Below are positions 1 through 8,688 of a DNA stretch of 64,000 nt, in pieces. The DNA is from Rhodospirillaceae bacterium (GTDB lineage Bacteria; Pseudomonadota; Alphaproteobacteria; UBA8366). The translations under genes were made by a program, and so were the position numbers. Under the pieces are notes generated by a model. That model saw only the letters and a program-made list of their open reading frames with translations. It did not search any database and was not told where the DNA came from. The first letter of the stretch is position 1. Each line of letters begins with the position of its first letter. The stretch covers positions 5,827-69,826 of the forward strand of contig PAZH01000018.1 in NCBI GenBank assembly GCA_002716125.1, read 5' to 3'.

Positions 1-371
1 CGTGTGACCTTCGGCTTGATGACTTCGCCGATGGGGGCCGGCACATTGTAGTGCAGCCCCGGCCCGGTTTTGTCCCAAACCTTACCGAAAACCAGTGCAA
101 CGCCTTGTTCGTCCGCCTGCACCCGATAAAGACCGGTCGCCAGCCAGCCGGCGATGACCACAAGCGCAATGAGCGCTATGCCTTTACCGGACCCGCCGCT
201 CGGCAGGAACCGTTTCACCTTATCCTGGCTGCGTCGCAGCATTTCCTCGATGTCGGGCGGGGGAGTTCCCGAACCGCCGCCGCCGCCGCCCCGGTTACCG
301 CCCCAGGGACCTTGACCGCCGCCGCCGCCCCATGGACCGCCGCCGCCGCCGCCTTGTGATTGCCATGGCAT
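1..371 (-). CDS. hflK: HflK, FtsH protease modulator (5' part only)
   Basis: The first 123 codons of HflK run off the left edge of the window. HflK and HflC form a membrane complex around the FtsH protease and modulate its activity. The reading frame starts at ATG 371 after a GGCGGGAAG ribosome site. It has a Gly/Trp-rich tail (about residues 7-33, the source of the GGC repeats in the DNA) and one membrane segment at about 62-80. The start of the SPFH/band 7 domain follows, with VQADEQGVALVFGKV and then a GPGLHYNVPAPI stretch typical of HflK. hflC would be expected beyond the window edge. It is divergent from mrp and shares a 165-base intergenic region with it. The identification is firm although the gene is incomplete. 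Confidence 0.9.
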   Translation of the reverse strand, partial: MPWQSQGGGGGGPWGGGGGQGPWGGNRGGGGGGSGTPPPDIEEMLRRSQDKVKRFLPSGGSGKGIALIALVVIAGWLATGLYRVQADEQGVALVFGKVWDKTGPGLHYNVPAPIGEVIKPKVT

Positions 372-422
372 GTGAAATCTTCCCGCCTTGTGAATCCCAT
401 CCGTGTCTTTGTCCGATTGGTG

Positions 423-451
423 TTGGCAACCGGACCCGTGCTTTATATATG
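423..451 (+). promoter_or_regulatory. Candidate sigma-70 promoter for mrp
   Basis: TTGGCA at 423-428 is followed after 17 bases by TATATG at 446-451, close to the -35/-10 consensus. The predicted start near 458 gives mrp a leader of about 80 bases that contains the perfect dyad at 503-517. It lies between divergent hflK and mrp. This is a by-eye call. Confidence 0.5.
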
Positions 452-502
452 ACAGCGTACCGGGGCACAGCAGCAAATTTAACCGGCTCGGTAAGCAGTC
501 GT

Positions 503-517
503 TTGCCATATTGGCAA
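503..517. promoter_or_regulatory. Perfect dyad TTGCCA-TAT-TGGCAA in the mrp leader
   Basis: A perfect 6+3+6 inverted repeat lies 5 bases before the AAGGAG ribosome site of mrp. It could be an operator downstream of the promoter, or a small leader hairpin that affects ribosome access. I cannot assign a regulator. Confidence 0.45.
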
Positions 518-536
518 TCATAAGGAGTTTTCAAGC

Positions 537-1670
537 ATGGCAGCGGTTACGGAAGAGCAAGTTCTTGAGGCGCTCAAGGGTGTGAGCGATCCGGACAAGG
601 GGGCGGATATCGTCTCTCTCGGCATGGTCTCGGGTCTCGTCGTCAAAGACGGCAACGTCGGATTTTCCATTGAAGTCGACCCGGAGCGGGGACCGCAGCT
701 CGAGCCTTTACGCAAAGCAGCGGAAGCGGCTGTCGACAATCTATCGGGTGTTTTATCGGTGACCGCCGTCCTCACCGCGGAACGGGAAGCGCCGAGTTCG
801 GGCGGCGGGCCAGGTGGCGGTCAGGGTCAGCAGCCCGGCCCGCAGCAAGCGGGTCCCCAGCAGGCGCCGCAGCCACTGGCGCCCGGAGTCAAAAACATCG
901 TGGCCGTCGCCAGCGGCAAGGGCGGGGTCGGTAAATCGACGACGGCAATCAATTTGGCGCTCGGGCTCGCGGCCGCGGGTCTGCGGGTCGGGATGCTCGA
1001 TGCGGACATTTACGGCCCATCGCAGCCGCGCATGATGGGTGTTTCGGGCCGGCCCGACAGTCCGGACGGCGAAAAGCTCGAGCCGATGGTCGGTCACGGC
1101 ATCAAGGTGATGTCGATGGGTTTCCTGGTCGCCGAGGATACACCGATGATCTGGCGCGGTCCGATGGTCATGAGTGCGCTACAGCAAATGCTGAAAGACG
1201 TGAATTGGGGCGAGCTCGACATCATGATTGTCGATATGCCGCCGGGCACCGGCGATGCGCAACTGACGATGGCGCAGCAGGTGCCGCTGGCGGGTGCGGT
1301 CATCGTCTCGACGCCGCAGGACATCGCATTGCTCGATGCACGCAAAGGCCTCAACATGTTCCGTAAGGTCGACGTTTCGGTTTTGGGAATCATCGAGAAT
1401 ATGAGTTATTTCAAATGTCCCAGCTGCGGTCACGAATCGCACATCTTCGGCCATGGCGGCGCGCGCGAAGAGGCGGAACGGCTTGGTGTCGAATTCCTCG
1501 GCGAAATTCCGCTCCACATCGACATTCGAACGACGTCCGATGGCGGGCAGCCGATTGTCGCCAGCCAACCTTCGAGCGACCATGCGGAAGCCTTCCGTGG
1601 CATTTCCGATCGGATTTGGTCGAAACTCTCGACCGCGGGCCGCGCGATGCCCGAGATCGTGATCGAGTAG
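537..1670 (+). CDS. mrp: Mrp/ApbC iron-sulfur cluster carrier ATPase
   Basis: A 377-residue cytoplasmic P-loop protein of the Mrp/NBP35/ApbC family, which binds and transfers Fe-S clusters to apoproteins. Residues 5-80 form the MIP18/DUF59 domain. A Gly/Pro/Gln-rich linker (about 88-117) follows, then the ParA-like ATPase domain with the deviant Walker A GKGGVGKST at 127-135 and the switch sequence DMPPGTGD. C294 and C297 in a CPSC motif are the expected cluster-bridging cysteines of the dimer. The start ATG 537 has a good AAGGAG site. The length is normal for the fused form. The CAP-domain gene starts only 10 bases downstream, so the two may be cotranscribed. Confidence 0.96.
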   Translation: MAAVTEEQVLEALKGVSDPDKGADIVSLGMVSGLVVKDGNVGFSIEVDPERGPQLEPLRKAAEAAVDNLSGVLSVTAVLTAEREAPSSGGGPGGGQGQQPGPQQAGPQQAPQPLAPGVKNIVAVASGKGGVGKSTTAINLALGLAAAGLRVGMLDADIYGPSQPRMMGVSGRPDSPDGEKLEPMVGHGIKVMSMGFLVAEDTPMIWRGPMVMSALQQMLKDVNWGELDIMIVDMPPGTGDAQLTMAQQVPLAGAVIVSTPQDIALLDARKGLNMFRKVDVSVLGIIENMSYFKCPSCGHESHIFGHGGAREEAERLGVEFLGEIPLHIDIRTTSDGGQPIVASQPSSDHAEAFRGISDRIWSKLSTAGRAMPEIVIE

Positions 1671-1680
1671 GCGCGGCGAC

Positions 1681-2574
1681 ATGTTTCGCGGGCTCTGCCT
1701 GATACCGCTTCTCGGATGGCTGCTCATTGTAGCGCCGGAAGATGCGCGGGCAGACGCCATGGTGACGGTTCTGCAGGAGATTAACGCCCTGCGGCGCGAA
1801 CATGGTTTGTTGCCGGTACGGATCGAACCGCGATTGACGGTCGAGGCCCGGGCGCACGCGCGGGATATGGCGCGGCACGACTATTTCGATACACGGACAC
1901 CCGATGGCAAGAAATTCGAGACCCGCCTCGACCGCGCCGAGTATCCCTTTCGGCGGATGTTCGTCCAATTGGCCGTCGGCCATCCAACCCCCCTTGGCGT
2001 CGTTGCCGGCTGGATGTCGAAGAAAGACACACGCCGACAGCTGCTGGATGCCCGGTTCGTGGATATCGGTCTCGGATACGCCGCGAAGCAGGGCGTTTCC
2101 GCCGGCCGTGCGGCGAGCAATCTCGATCATTTTTGGGTTTTGGCGCTGGCCGAACCTTCGATCGTCTTCCGCGGCGATTGGCGCGCCGAAATTCTCGAAC
2201 GGGTAAACGCCTTCCGGTCGGGCCACGGCCTTGTGCCGTTGAAGATCGATCTCAAGCTTAACACCGCAGCTCAACGCCATGCGGACGACATGGCGCAACG
2301 GGACTATTTCGCCCATGTCTCGCCGGAAGGCGGCACGGTCGGCCAACGGGCCAGTCAGGCCGGTTATCGGTGGCGACTGGTGCTGGAGAACCTCGCGGCG
2401 GGGCAAGCCACGCCCAAAGAGGCGGTCGAGGGTTGGAAGGGATCGCCCGGACACCGCAAAGCGATGCTCGATCCGAATGTCCGCGAACTCGGTGTCGGTT
2501 ACGCCTATTTACCGCGCGACAACGGTCGCATCAAAGCCGTCCACTACTGGGCGATGTCGATGGGCCGGCGTTAA
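1681..2574 (+). CDS. Secreted tandem CAP-domain (SCP/PR-1-like) protein
   Basis: A 297-residue protein with an N-terminal signal peptide (hydrophobic residues about 4-18, likely cleavage after ARADA near 26) and two consecutive CAP domains at about 28-155 and 165-295. The second copy keeps the family signature: His in RHADDM, Glu in LENLAAG and His in SPGHRKAML. In the first copy the equivalent Glu and last His are replaced (FVQLAVG, KKDTRRQLL), so that half is probably not a working site. Bacterial CAP proteins act in the envelope and mostly lack a defined biochemical role. It follows mrp by 10 bases, and its stop overlaps the stop of the convergent lipocalin-like gene. Confidence 0.88.
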   Translation: MFRGLCLIPLLGWLLIVAPEDARADAMVTVLQEINALRREHGLLPVRIEPRLTVEARAHARDMARHDYFDTRTPDGKKFETRLDRAEYPFRRMFVQLAVGHPTPLGVVAGWMSKKDTRRQLLDARFVDIGLGYAAKQGVSAGRAASNLDHFWVLALAEPSIVFRGDWRAEILERVNAFRSGHGLVPLKIDLKLNTAAQRHADDMAQRDYFAHVSPEGGTVGQRASQAGYRWRLVLENLAAGQATPKEAVEGWKGSPGHRKAMLDPNVRELGVGYAYLPRDNGRIKAVHYWAMSMGRR

Positions 2575-3026
2575 CCGGCTGCTTCCGCCCGTTTCCAGCG
2601 CACCCAGGCGTTCACGACTTTGCCGTCGGGCCAGGCGCGCGAGAGCGTCAGTTTCAAGCCGTTGTCCGGTAAGGTCTCCATGCCGCGGACTTGGGTGCCG
2701 CCGACCCAGCTCGGGTTGAGGGCGAAGTCGACTTCGGTCGTGAATGTGTCGTTCTCCAACGTCCAGCGCCCGCCGTAGGAGATGTAGGTATCGAAGGCGC
2801 GCAGGCGGTCGGCGTCCGGCGCGTCGGTGTGCCAGGCGGGATCGCCGGTCAGACCCGGTCGCCCGCCCCAACAAATCGCGGCGTTCATCCAGCCTTCCTT
2901 CGAAATAATGAGCAGTCCTTGCGGATCATCTCCATAGCGCGCGAGCGAAGCTTCCGCGTCCGCCGGATCATCTGTTCCGCGGTCGACCAATAGCCAAGTC
3001 CCGATAATGTCTTCTGTCGTGACCAT
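2571..3026 (-). CDS. Lipocalin-like domain protein
   Basis: A 151-residue protein resembling the bacterial lipocalin-like domain family (Pfam Lipocalin_5). It opens with an IIGTWLLVDRG segment, has an early GLLIISKEGWMNAAI strand, and later strands such as TYISYGGRWTLENDTF and LKLTLSRAWPDGK. No signal peptide is visible, so it is probably cytoplasmic. The ligand and role are unknown. The start ATG 3026 is backed by a GGAG ribosome site. Its stop codon is interleaved with that of the convergent CAP gene through a shared TTAA. The family call comes from motif resemblance only. Confidence 0.75.
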   Translation of the reverse strand: MVTTEDIIGTWLLVDRGTDDPADAEASLARYGDDPQGLLIISKEGWMNAAICWGGRPGLTGDPAWHTDAPDADRLRAFDTYISYGGRWTLENDTFTTEVDFALNPSWVGGTQVRGMETLPDNGLKLTLSRAWPDGKVVNAWVRWKRAEAAG

Positions 3027-3170
3027 TCTTTGCTCCGAAGGAAGTGTACGATGCGAGAAAGAATGGACGGAATTGGGAGCGGGTCAAACGCAGCTTCGCC
3101 TTGATAAACAGCCTCTGCTTTGCGAATCTTCAGCATAACAGAGTTTAAACGCGCTTTGGGGAGATACATC

Positions 3171-4280
3171 ATGCAAACACGCGCAGCCGTTGCCCATAAG
3201 GCGGGCGAGCCGCTCAGCATCGAGACGGTGGAGCTCGACGGCCCGCGCGAGGGCGAGGTTCTGGTGGAAATGAAGGCCACCGGCATCTGCCATACGGACG
3301 AGTTCACGCTTTCGGGCGCGGACCCCGAAGGTATCTTCCCAGCGATCCTCGGCCACGAAGGGGCAGGCGTCGTCGTGGATGTCGGCAAGAACGTCACGAG
3401 CGTGAAGAAAGGTGATCACGTTATTCCGCTCTACACGCCGGAATGTCGTCAGTGCGAGTACTGCAACAGCGGCAAGACAAACCTCTGCCAGGCCATCCGG
3501 GAGACGCAAGGACAAGGCGTCATGCCGGACGGCACCAGCCGGTTCTCGATCGGCAAGGACAAGGTTTTCCACTACATGGGAACCTCGACTTTCGCGAATT
3601 ACAGCGTGATGCCGGAAATCGCGGTCGCGAAAATCCGCGAGGACGCGCCGTTCGATAAGGTCTGCTACATCGGTTGCGGTGTGACCACGGGACTGGGTGC
3701 CGTTATGAACACCGCCAAAGTCGAGCCGGGCGCAAACTGCGTCGTCTTCGGACTTGGCGGGATCGGGCTTAACGTGATCCAGGGCCTACGGATTGCCGGT
3801 GCGGATATGATCGTGGGTGTCGATCTCAATCCGGGCCGCAAGGAAATGGCCGAGAAGTTCGGCATGACCCATTTCGTCAACCCGACCGAAGTCGAAGGCG
3901 ACTTGGTGCCCTACCTTGTCGATCTGACGAAGGGCGGCGCCGACTACAGCTTCGAATGCATCGGCAATGTCGACGTGATGCGCACCGCGCTTGAATGCGC
4001 CCACAAGGGATGGGGCGAAAGCATCATCATCGGCGTCGCGCCGGCCGGCGCGGAGATCGCCACCCGTCCGTTCCAGCTGGTCACCGGGCGCACCTGGAAA
4101 GGGACGGCCTTCGGCGGTGCGCGCGGCCGCACCGACGTGCCGAAGATCGTCGATTGGTACATGGAAGGTAAGATCAATATCGACGATCTCATCACCCATA
4201 CGATGCCGCTCGAGGATATCAACAAGGCATTCGATCTGATGCACGCGGGTGAGAGTATCCGCAGCGTCGTTCGGTTCTAA
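3171..4280 (+). CDS. frmA: S-(hydroxymethyl)glutathione dehydrogenase / class III alcohol dehydrogenase
   Basis: A 369-residue zinc alcohol dehydrogenase that oxidises the formaldehyde-glutathione adduct (and reduces S-nitrosoglutathione) with NAD in the cytoplasm. Catalytic zinc ligands are C40, H62 and C169. The structural zinc site is C92, C95, C98 and C106 in the CRQCEYCNSGKTNLC segment. The NAD-binding loop reads GLGGIGLN. I start at ATG 3171, which has GGGGAG upstream and gives the usual family length; the longer upstream reading frame begins at a TTG with no support. The gene ends in a strong intrinsic terminator, so it is probably a single-gene unit. The usual downstream S-formylglutathione hydrolase is not next to it. 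Confidence 0.96.
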   Translation: MQTRAAVAHKAGEPLSIETVELDGPREGEVLVEMKATGICHTDEFTLSGADPEGIFPAILGHEGAGVVVDVGKNVTSVKKGDHVIPLYTPECRQCEYCNSGKTNLCQAIRETQGQGVMPDGTSRFSIGKDKVFHYMGTSTFANYSVMPEIAVAKIREDAPFDKVCYIGCGVTTGLGAVMNTAKVEPGANCVVFGLGGIGLNVIQGLRIAGADMIVGVDLNPGRKEMAEKFGMTHFVNPTEVEGDLVPYLVDLTKGGADYSFECIGNVDVMRTALECAHKGWGESIIIGVAPAGAEIATRPFQLVTGRTWKGTAFGGARGRTDVPKIVDWYMEGKINIDDLITHTMPLEDINKAFDLMHAGESIRSVVRF

Positions 4281-4301
4281 TTCCCTTTCAAAGAAGGGTG
4301 G

Positions 4302-4333
4302 AACGGCGCACCCCTCCGGTGCGCCGTTTTTTT
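4302..4333 (+). terminator. Intrinsic terminator after frmA
   Basis: A perfect 11-bp stem (AACGGCGCACC at 4302-4312 with its complement at 4318-4328) has a 5-base loop and runs into a T tract to 4333. This is the clearest intrinsic terminator in the window. The ribosome site of the next gene begins only about 7 bases further on, so the aldolase needs its own promoter upstream or read-through. Confidence 0.9.
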
Positions 4334-4353
4334 ATGATCGGAGGAAGCAAAAA

Positions 4354-5115
4354 ATGACCGAACCGAATTCACTGATAAAATTCTGGGCCGACGGGAAAAG
4401 TTCCGTGAACGCTTGGCTCGCGATCAATTCGCCTGTGAGTGCAGAGGCGATGGCCAAGGCCGACTGGGATACCGTCACCATCGATTGCCAGCACGGTATG
4501 GTCGATCTCGGCCAGGCGATGACGATGATCCAAACGGTTGCGGCAACCGGTAAAATTACGATGTGCCGCGTGCCTTGGAACGATCCGGTCTGGATCATGA
4601 AGTTTTTGGACGCAGGCGCGACGGGTATTGTCTGCCCGATGGTCAACAATCGGGCCGAAGCCGAAGCGTTTGTCGGGGCGTGCCGGTATGCGCCGGACGG
4701 TTATCGAAGTTGGGGTCCCGTCCGAATTCCGTTCAGCAATCCACCGGAATACAAGGTCTGGGCGAATAAGAATATCGCGACTTTGGCGATGATCGAAACG
4801 CAGGAAGCGCTCGACAATCTGGACGATATCTTGTCCACGCCGGGTCTCGATGCGGTCTATGTCGGCCCCTCTGATTTGGCCATTAGTCTGGGTGAAGACC
4901 CGGACGCCATGGCGCGGGCCCCGAAGGTGGTTGCCGCCATCGAAGGTATTCTCGAGAAGGCGCAGAAACACAGCGTGATACCGTGTATTCATACGGGCAG
5001 TGGCGAAATGGCGAAGGAATACCTCGCCAAGGGCTGGCGTTTGACGACAATCCAGAACGATCTTCGTCTGATGCTGGCAGGAACAGCGCAAGCTCTGGCG
5101 GCCGCGCGGAGATAG
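4354..5115 (+). CDS. HpcH/HpaI family aldolase
   Basis: A 253-residue class II (metal-dependent) aldolase of the HpcH/HpaI family, whose members cleave 2-keto-3-deoxy acids to pyruvate and an aldehyde. Family marks include the early TVTIDCQHGMVDL segment, CRVPWNDP with the active-site Arg, GATGIVCPMVNN with the metal-binding region, and the late AVYVGPSDLAISLG motif. The real start is ATG 4354, preceded by GGAGGAAGC. Substrate cannot be fixed from sequence; trans-2,4-dihydroxyhept-2-enedioate and 2-keto-3-deoxy sugar acids are the usual candidates. It follows the frmA terminator closely and is co-directional with the amidotransferase gene. Confidence 0.88.
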   Translation: MTEPNSLIKFWADGKSSVNAWLAINSPVSAEAMAKADWDTVTIDCQHGMVDLGQAMTMIQTVAATGKITMCRVPWNDPVWIMKFLDAGATGIVCPMVNNRAEAEAFVGACRYAPDGYRSWGPVRIPFSNPPEYKVWANKNIATLAMIETQEALDNLDDILSTPGLDAVYVGPSDLAISLGEDPDAMARAPKVVAAIEGILEKAQKHSVIPCIHTGSGEMAKEYLAKGWRLTTIQNDLRLMLAGTAQALAAARR

Positions 5116-5170
5116 GTCGCGGATCGAATTTCGAATTGTATGGCGGTTCGCTGCGGCGTAGCCTTGGGTT

Positions 5171-5971
5171 ATGTGCCGTTGGATTGCCTATTCCGGACCG
5201 CCAATCTATCCCGAAGTTCTCTTGCTGCAGCCTGAGAATTCGCTGATCAATCAAAGTCTGAGCGCGCGATACTCGATCACGCCGACAAACGCGGACGGGT
5301 GCGGCTTTGGTTGGTATGGCGAACGCGAAGAGCCCGGCGTCTTTCGAGACGTCCTGCCGGCCTGGAATGACCAGAACCTCATCAGCATTGCCCGTCAGGT
5401 TAAAACGTCCCTTTTCTTTGCCCATGTCCGTGCGGCGACCTTCGGCCCCATCCAGCGAAGCAATTGTCATCCCTTTGCGTTCGGGCGTTGGATGTTCATG
5501 CATAACGGCCAGATTGGGGACTATGAGGTTGTCCGGCGCGATTTGGAATCGATGATCGACCCGTCCTTCTACAACGTGCGTTTGGGTACGACGGACAGCG
5601 AGTCGATTTTCCTCCTATTGCTAAGCGACGGATTGACGGAGGAACCGTTAAGCGCCTTCAGGCGCACGGTCGGGCGTGTGGAAGAGGTCATGCAATCGCA
5701 TGGGATTACGAGCCCCTTGCGATTGACCGCCGCCGCAACGGACGGCGAATCGATCTATGCCGTTCGCTATGCCAGCGATGACCGAGCGCCGACACTCTAT
5801 ATCGGGCATAGCAGTCCGGACGGGAAGGCGGACGAGAGAGGACCGGCGGTGATGGTGCTCTCTGAACCGCTCGATTCCGATGCATCGGATTGGCGCGAGG
5901 TCGAAATGTCACAATTCGTGACCGCTTGCGATGGCGCCTATCGCATGGAACCGTTACGACCGATTCAGTAA
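5171..5971 (+). CDS. Class II glutamine amidotransferase (YafJ-like)
   Basis: A 266-residue Ntn-type glutamine amidotransferase domain protein. After Met removal, Cys2 (MCRWIAYSG) would be the N-terminal nucleophile. FFAHVRAATFGP and HPFAFGRWMFMHNGQIGDY match the substrate-binding loops of the YafJ/DUG3-like group. There is no attached synthetase domain, so it may be a stand-alone glutaminase or gamma-glutamyl peptide hydrolase; eukaryotic DUG3 relatives act in glutathione breakdown. A glutathione link would fit the neighbouring frmA, but that is inference only. The start is set by the required Cys2. Confidence 0.88.
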   Translation: MCRWIAYSGPPIYPEVLLLQPENSLINQSLSARYSITPTNADGCGFGWYGEREEPGVFRDVLPAWNDQNLISIARQVKTSLFFAHVRAATFGPIQRSNCHPFAFGRWMFMHNGQIGDYEVVRRDLESMIDPSFYNVRLGTTDSESIFLLLLSDGLTEEPLSAFRRTVGRVEEVMQSHGITSPLRLTAAATDGESIYAVRYASDDRAPTLYIGHSSPDGKADERGPAVMVLSEPLDSDASDWREVEMSQFVTACDGAYRMEPLRPIQ

Positions 5972-6055
5972 AAAATTCACCCGTGACTTACTTTGTCCGG
6001 ATATTAGCCTATGTAATTGAACGGGGCGAAGAAATACTGGGGCGAGGAAAGGACG

Positions 6056-6985
6056 ATGAGCGCGGATTTGTCCTTACTATCTGACGAGGAACTGCTTGAA
6101 AAAACGGGACTTGAAGTGGTTCCGTTGACGAAAGACGTTGGCGCCGAGGTTTTAGGCGTCGATCTGTCGTCCAAGCTAGACAAACCCACATTCGAAACCA
6201 TCCGACGGGCCTGGCTCGAACACGGTGTGCTCGTCATTCGCAATCAAAGTATCGATCCCGACGCCTTCGTGGCGTTCAGTACGCGGTTCGGCGAATTAGA
6301 CAATGCACCGGTCATGGAGAACGGCCGTGCCTTCGTCGACGGCTATCCGGAGCTCTTCGTCATCTCGAATGTTGTAAAGAATGGATTGCGGATCGGCTCT
6401 TTGGGCGCGCGGGAATTGGAATGGCATACCGACATGGCCTATGTCGACGAGCCGCCCATGGCGAGCTGTCTCTATGCCGTTGAAGTACCGGAGGGCGAGG
6501 GTAAAACCGGCTTTCTCAACATGTACAAGGCCTACGCGAAATTGCCCGCGGCATTGAAGGATCAGATTGCCGGCAAAGCGATTAAGCACGATTCCGTCTA
6601 TACGCTGGACGGGTACTTGCGCGAGGGCGGGGGACGGACCTTAGAGCACGTCAAAGCGCTTGGTTGCTTCGACGTCCAAAAGTTGCCGGGGGCCTGGCAT
6701 CCGGCGGTTCGTACCCATCCCGAGACAGGGCAAGAGGCGCTGTATATCGGCCGACGGCAGAACACATGTGTCGAAGGTCTCAATCTTCGGGAATCCGAAG
6801 AGCTGCTGGATGCGATCTGGAAATACATCAACCGGATCGGCAAACGGACGTATCATCACGAATGGCAGGCGGGCGACGTCGTGATCTGGGACAATCGTTG
6901 CATCATGCACCGACGCGACGCCTTTCCCTCGGCCAGTCGCCGGGTGATGCATCGAACCCAGATGCAGGGTTCCCGCCCGATCTGA
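6056..6985 (+). CDS. TauD/TfdA-family Fe(II)/2-oxoglutarate dioxygenase
   Basis: A 309-residue non-haem iron dioxygenase. The metal triad appears as H and D in EWHTDMAYVDEPP and the distal H in WDNRCIMHRRD; the later RRVMHRTQM arginines would hold 2-oxoglutarate. The family hydroxylates taurine, 2,4-D, alkylsulfates, carnitine precursors and other small acids. The specific substrate cannot be read from this sequence and no transporter lies beside it. I place the start at ATG 6056 (GAGGAAAGGACG upstream) rather than at the upstream in-frame codon 6017. The gene is convergent with lysK, 10 bases away. Confidence 0.9.
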   Translation: MSADLSLLSDEELLEKTGLEVVPLTKDVGAEVLGVDLSSKLDKPTFETIRRAWLEHGVLVIRNQSIDPDAFVAFSTRFGELDNAPVMENGRAFVDGYPELFVISNVVKNGLRIGSLGARELEWHTDMAYVDEPPMASCLYAVEVPEGEGKTGFLNMYKAYAKLPAALKDQIAGKAIKHDSVYTLDGYLREGGGRTLEHVKALGCFDVQKLPGAWHPAVRTHPETGQEALYIGRRQNTCVEGLNLRESEELLDAIWKYINRIGKRTYHHEWQAGDVVIWDNRCIMHRRDAFPSASRRVMHRTQMQGSRPI

Positions 6986-6995
6986 TCGGCCCGTT

Positions 6996-8582
6996 CTACG
7001 CCGCCAAGTTCTCACCATTGATGGCACGGCGAAGCAATTCGTTGGTCTCGTCTAATCCGTAGAGTGCCACGAAGGACCCCATCCGGGGGCCTTGTTCCTG
7101 ACCCAATAGAATTTCATAGAGCGCTTTAAACCACTCTCGCAGGTTCTCGTAAGCGTGGGCTTTGCCGACAGCATAAACTTCATTCTGAATGTCTTCCGCG
7201 GGGGCGTCGTCCGGCAGCGCCTCGAATGCCGTCAGGAGATCGCCAAGGGCCTTGATCTCTTCCGACGTTGGCGTGCGATATTTCTTCTGCGGTTTGACGA
7301 AATCGCGGTAATAATTGATCGCACGACCGACCATTTCATCCAGCAGATGATCGTTCTCGGGCGTGGCCTCCGGGGCGTATCGGGTGATGAAACCCCAGAG
7401 AACGGATTTGTCCTCGGTGTTGCAGACGCTGGCGAGATTCAAGAGCAGGCTGAAGCTAACAGGCGCATCCTCGACGGGCGGTGAGCCGGCGTGAATATGC
7501 CAGGACGGGTTGGCGAGCTGCTTCGTATCGTCCTCGTCCGGAAACTTGCGCAAGAACGTGAGGTATTCGTCGACCGTCTTGGGAATGACGTCGAAATGAA
7601 GGCGCTTTGCCGCCCGCGGCTTCTGGAACATGAAGAGGGCAAGGCTATCGTTGGGTGCGTAGGCGAGCCATTCTTCGATGGTGAGCCCATTGCCGCGCGA
7701 CTTCGATATCTTCTCGCCGTTTTCGTCCAGGAACAACTCGTAAGTATAACTCTCCGGTGGCCGTCCGCCGAGAGCGCGGCAAATCCGGCCCGATAAGTGA
7801 ACCGAATCGATCAGATCTTTGCCCGACATCTCGTAGTCGACACCGAGCGCATACCAACGCATCGCCCAATCGGGCTTCCATTGAATCTTGCAACGACCGC
7901 CGGTGACCGATGTCTCCACTTTCGTGCCGTCCTCGTCCTGATAAACGATTGTTCCGGCATCCGGATTCGTTTCCAATACCGGGACTTGGAGGACTTTACC
8001 GGTCTTCTCGCAAACCGGCAGGAAAGGGCTGTAGGTCTTCTGCCGTTCTTCGCCGAGCGACGGCAGCATAACGCCCATCACATCGTCGTAGCATCGCAGT
8101 AGCTGCATCAATGCGTCGTCGAACCGGCCCGAGGTGTAGCAATCCGTCGCGCTGACAAACTCGTAGTCGAAGCCGAAATCGTCGAGGAAGGCTTGTAGGC
8201 GTGCGTTGTTGTGAGCCCCGAAACTCTCGTGCGTACCGAAAGGGTCGGGGACCGACGTCAACGGCTTACCGAGATGTTCCGCCATCATCTCTTGCTGCGG
8301 GATGTTGTCAGGCACGCTGCGGAAGCCGTCCATATCGTCGGAAAAGGCAAACAGTCGCGTCGGGACGTCGGAGATTTCCTGGAAGGCGCGGCGCACCATG
8401 CTGGTCCGCAGCACTTCGCCGAAGGTGCCAATATGTGGCAGGCCGGACGGGCCGTAGCCGGTCTCGAACAGCACATAGCCCTTCTCCGGCGTTTTGCCGC
8501 CGATGCGTTTCAACACCTTGCGCGCCTCTTCGAAGGGCCAAGCCTTTGCCTGCATCGCCAGATCGTGTGCGTCGTTCGCCAT
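6996..8582 (-). CDS. lysK: Lysyl-tRNA synthetase, class I
   Basis: A 528-residue class I lysine-tRNA ligase, the archaeal-type enzyme that replaces the class II LysS in most alphaproteobacteria. It charges tRNA-Lys in the cytoplasm. Class I signatures are present: the HIGH-like [13 protein letters not shown] (HIG at residues 50-52) and the KMSKS-like [12 protein letters not shown] choose ATG 8582; the reading frame extends upstream only to a TTG at 8648, which would add an unlikely 22-residue tail. It is transcribed divergently from the helicase gene. This gene is one of the better phylogenetic markers in the window. Confidence 0.95.
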   Translation of the reverse strand: MANDAHDLAMQAKAWPFEEARKVLKRIGGKTPEKGYVLFETGYGPSGLPHIGTFGEVLRTSMVRRAFQEISDVPTRLFAFSDDMDGFRSVPDNIPQQEMMAEHLGKPLTSVPDPFGTHESFGAHNNARLQAFLDDFGFDYEFVSATDCYTSGRFDDALMQLLRCYDDVMGVMLPSLGEERQKTYSPFLPVCEKTGKVLQVPVLETNPDAGTIVYQDEDGTKVETSVTGGRCKIQWKPDWAMRWYALGVDYEMSGKDLIDSVHLSGRICRALGGRPPESYTYELFLDENGEKISKSRGNGLTIEEWLAYAPNDSLALFMFQKPRAAKRLHFDVIPKTVDEYLTFLRKFPDEDDTKQLANPSWHIHAGSPPVEDAPVSFSLLLNLASVCNTEDKSVLWGFITRYAPEATPENDHLLDEMVGRAINYYRDFVKPQKKYRTPTSEEIKALGDLLTAFEALPDDAPAEDIQNEVYAVGKAHAYENLREWFKALYEILLGQEQGPRMGSFVALYGLDETNELLRRAINGENLAA

Positions 8583-8688
8583 CGTTTCGTCTTCGGTTGC
8601 GTTTTCTTTGAGGGCCGGGACACTATGTTGCACATCGCGTCGCGTCAACCGAGACGCGGCCCTTCCGAAGCGTTAGTATACCGCCAAC

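Noticed and set aside
280-355. GGC/GCC-rich trinucleotide tract resembling a microsatellite
   Set aside because: It is explained by the Gly-rich N-terminal tail of HflK on the minus strand; the antisense alanine- and arginine-rich frames are shadows.
1411-2454. 347-codon minus-strand frame across mrp and the CAP gene
   Set aside because: Both sense genes have clear family motifs and the antisense product is Arg/Pro-rich with no recognisable domain.
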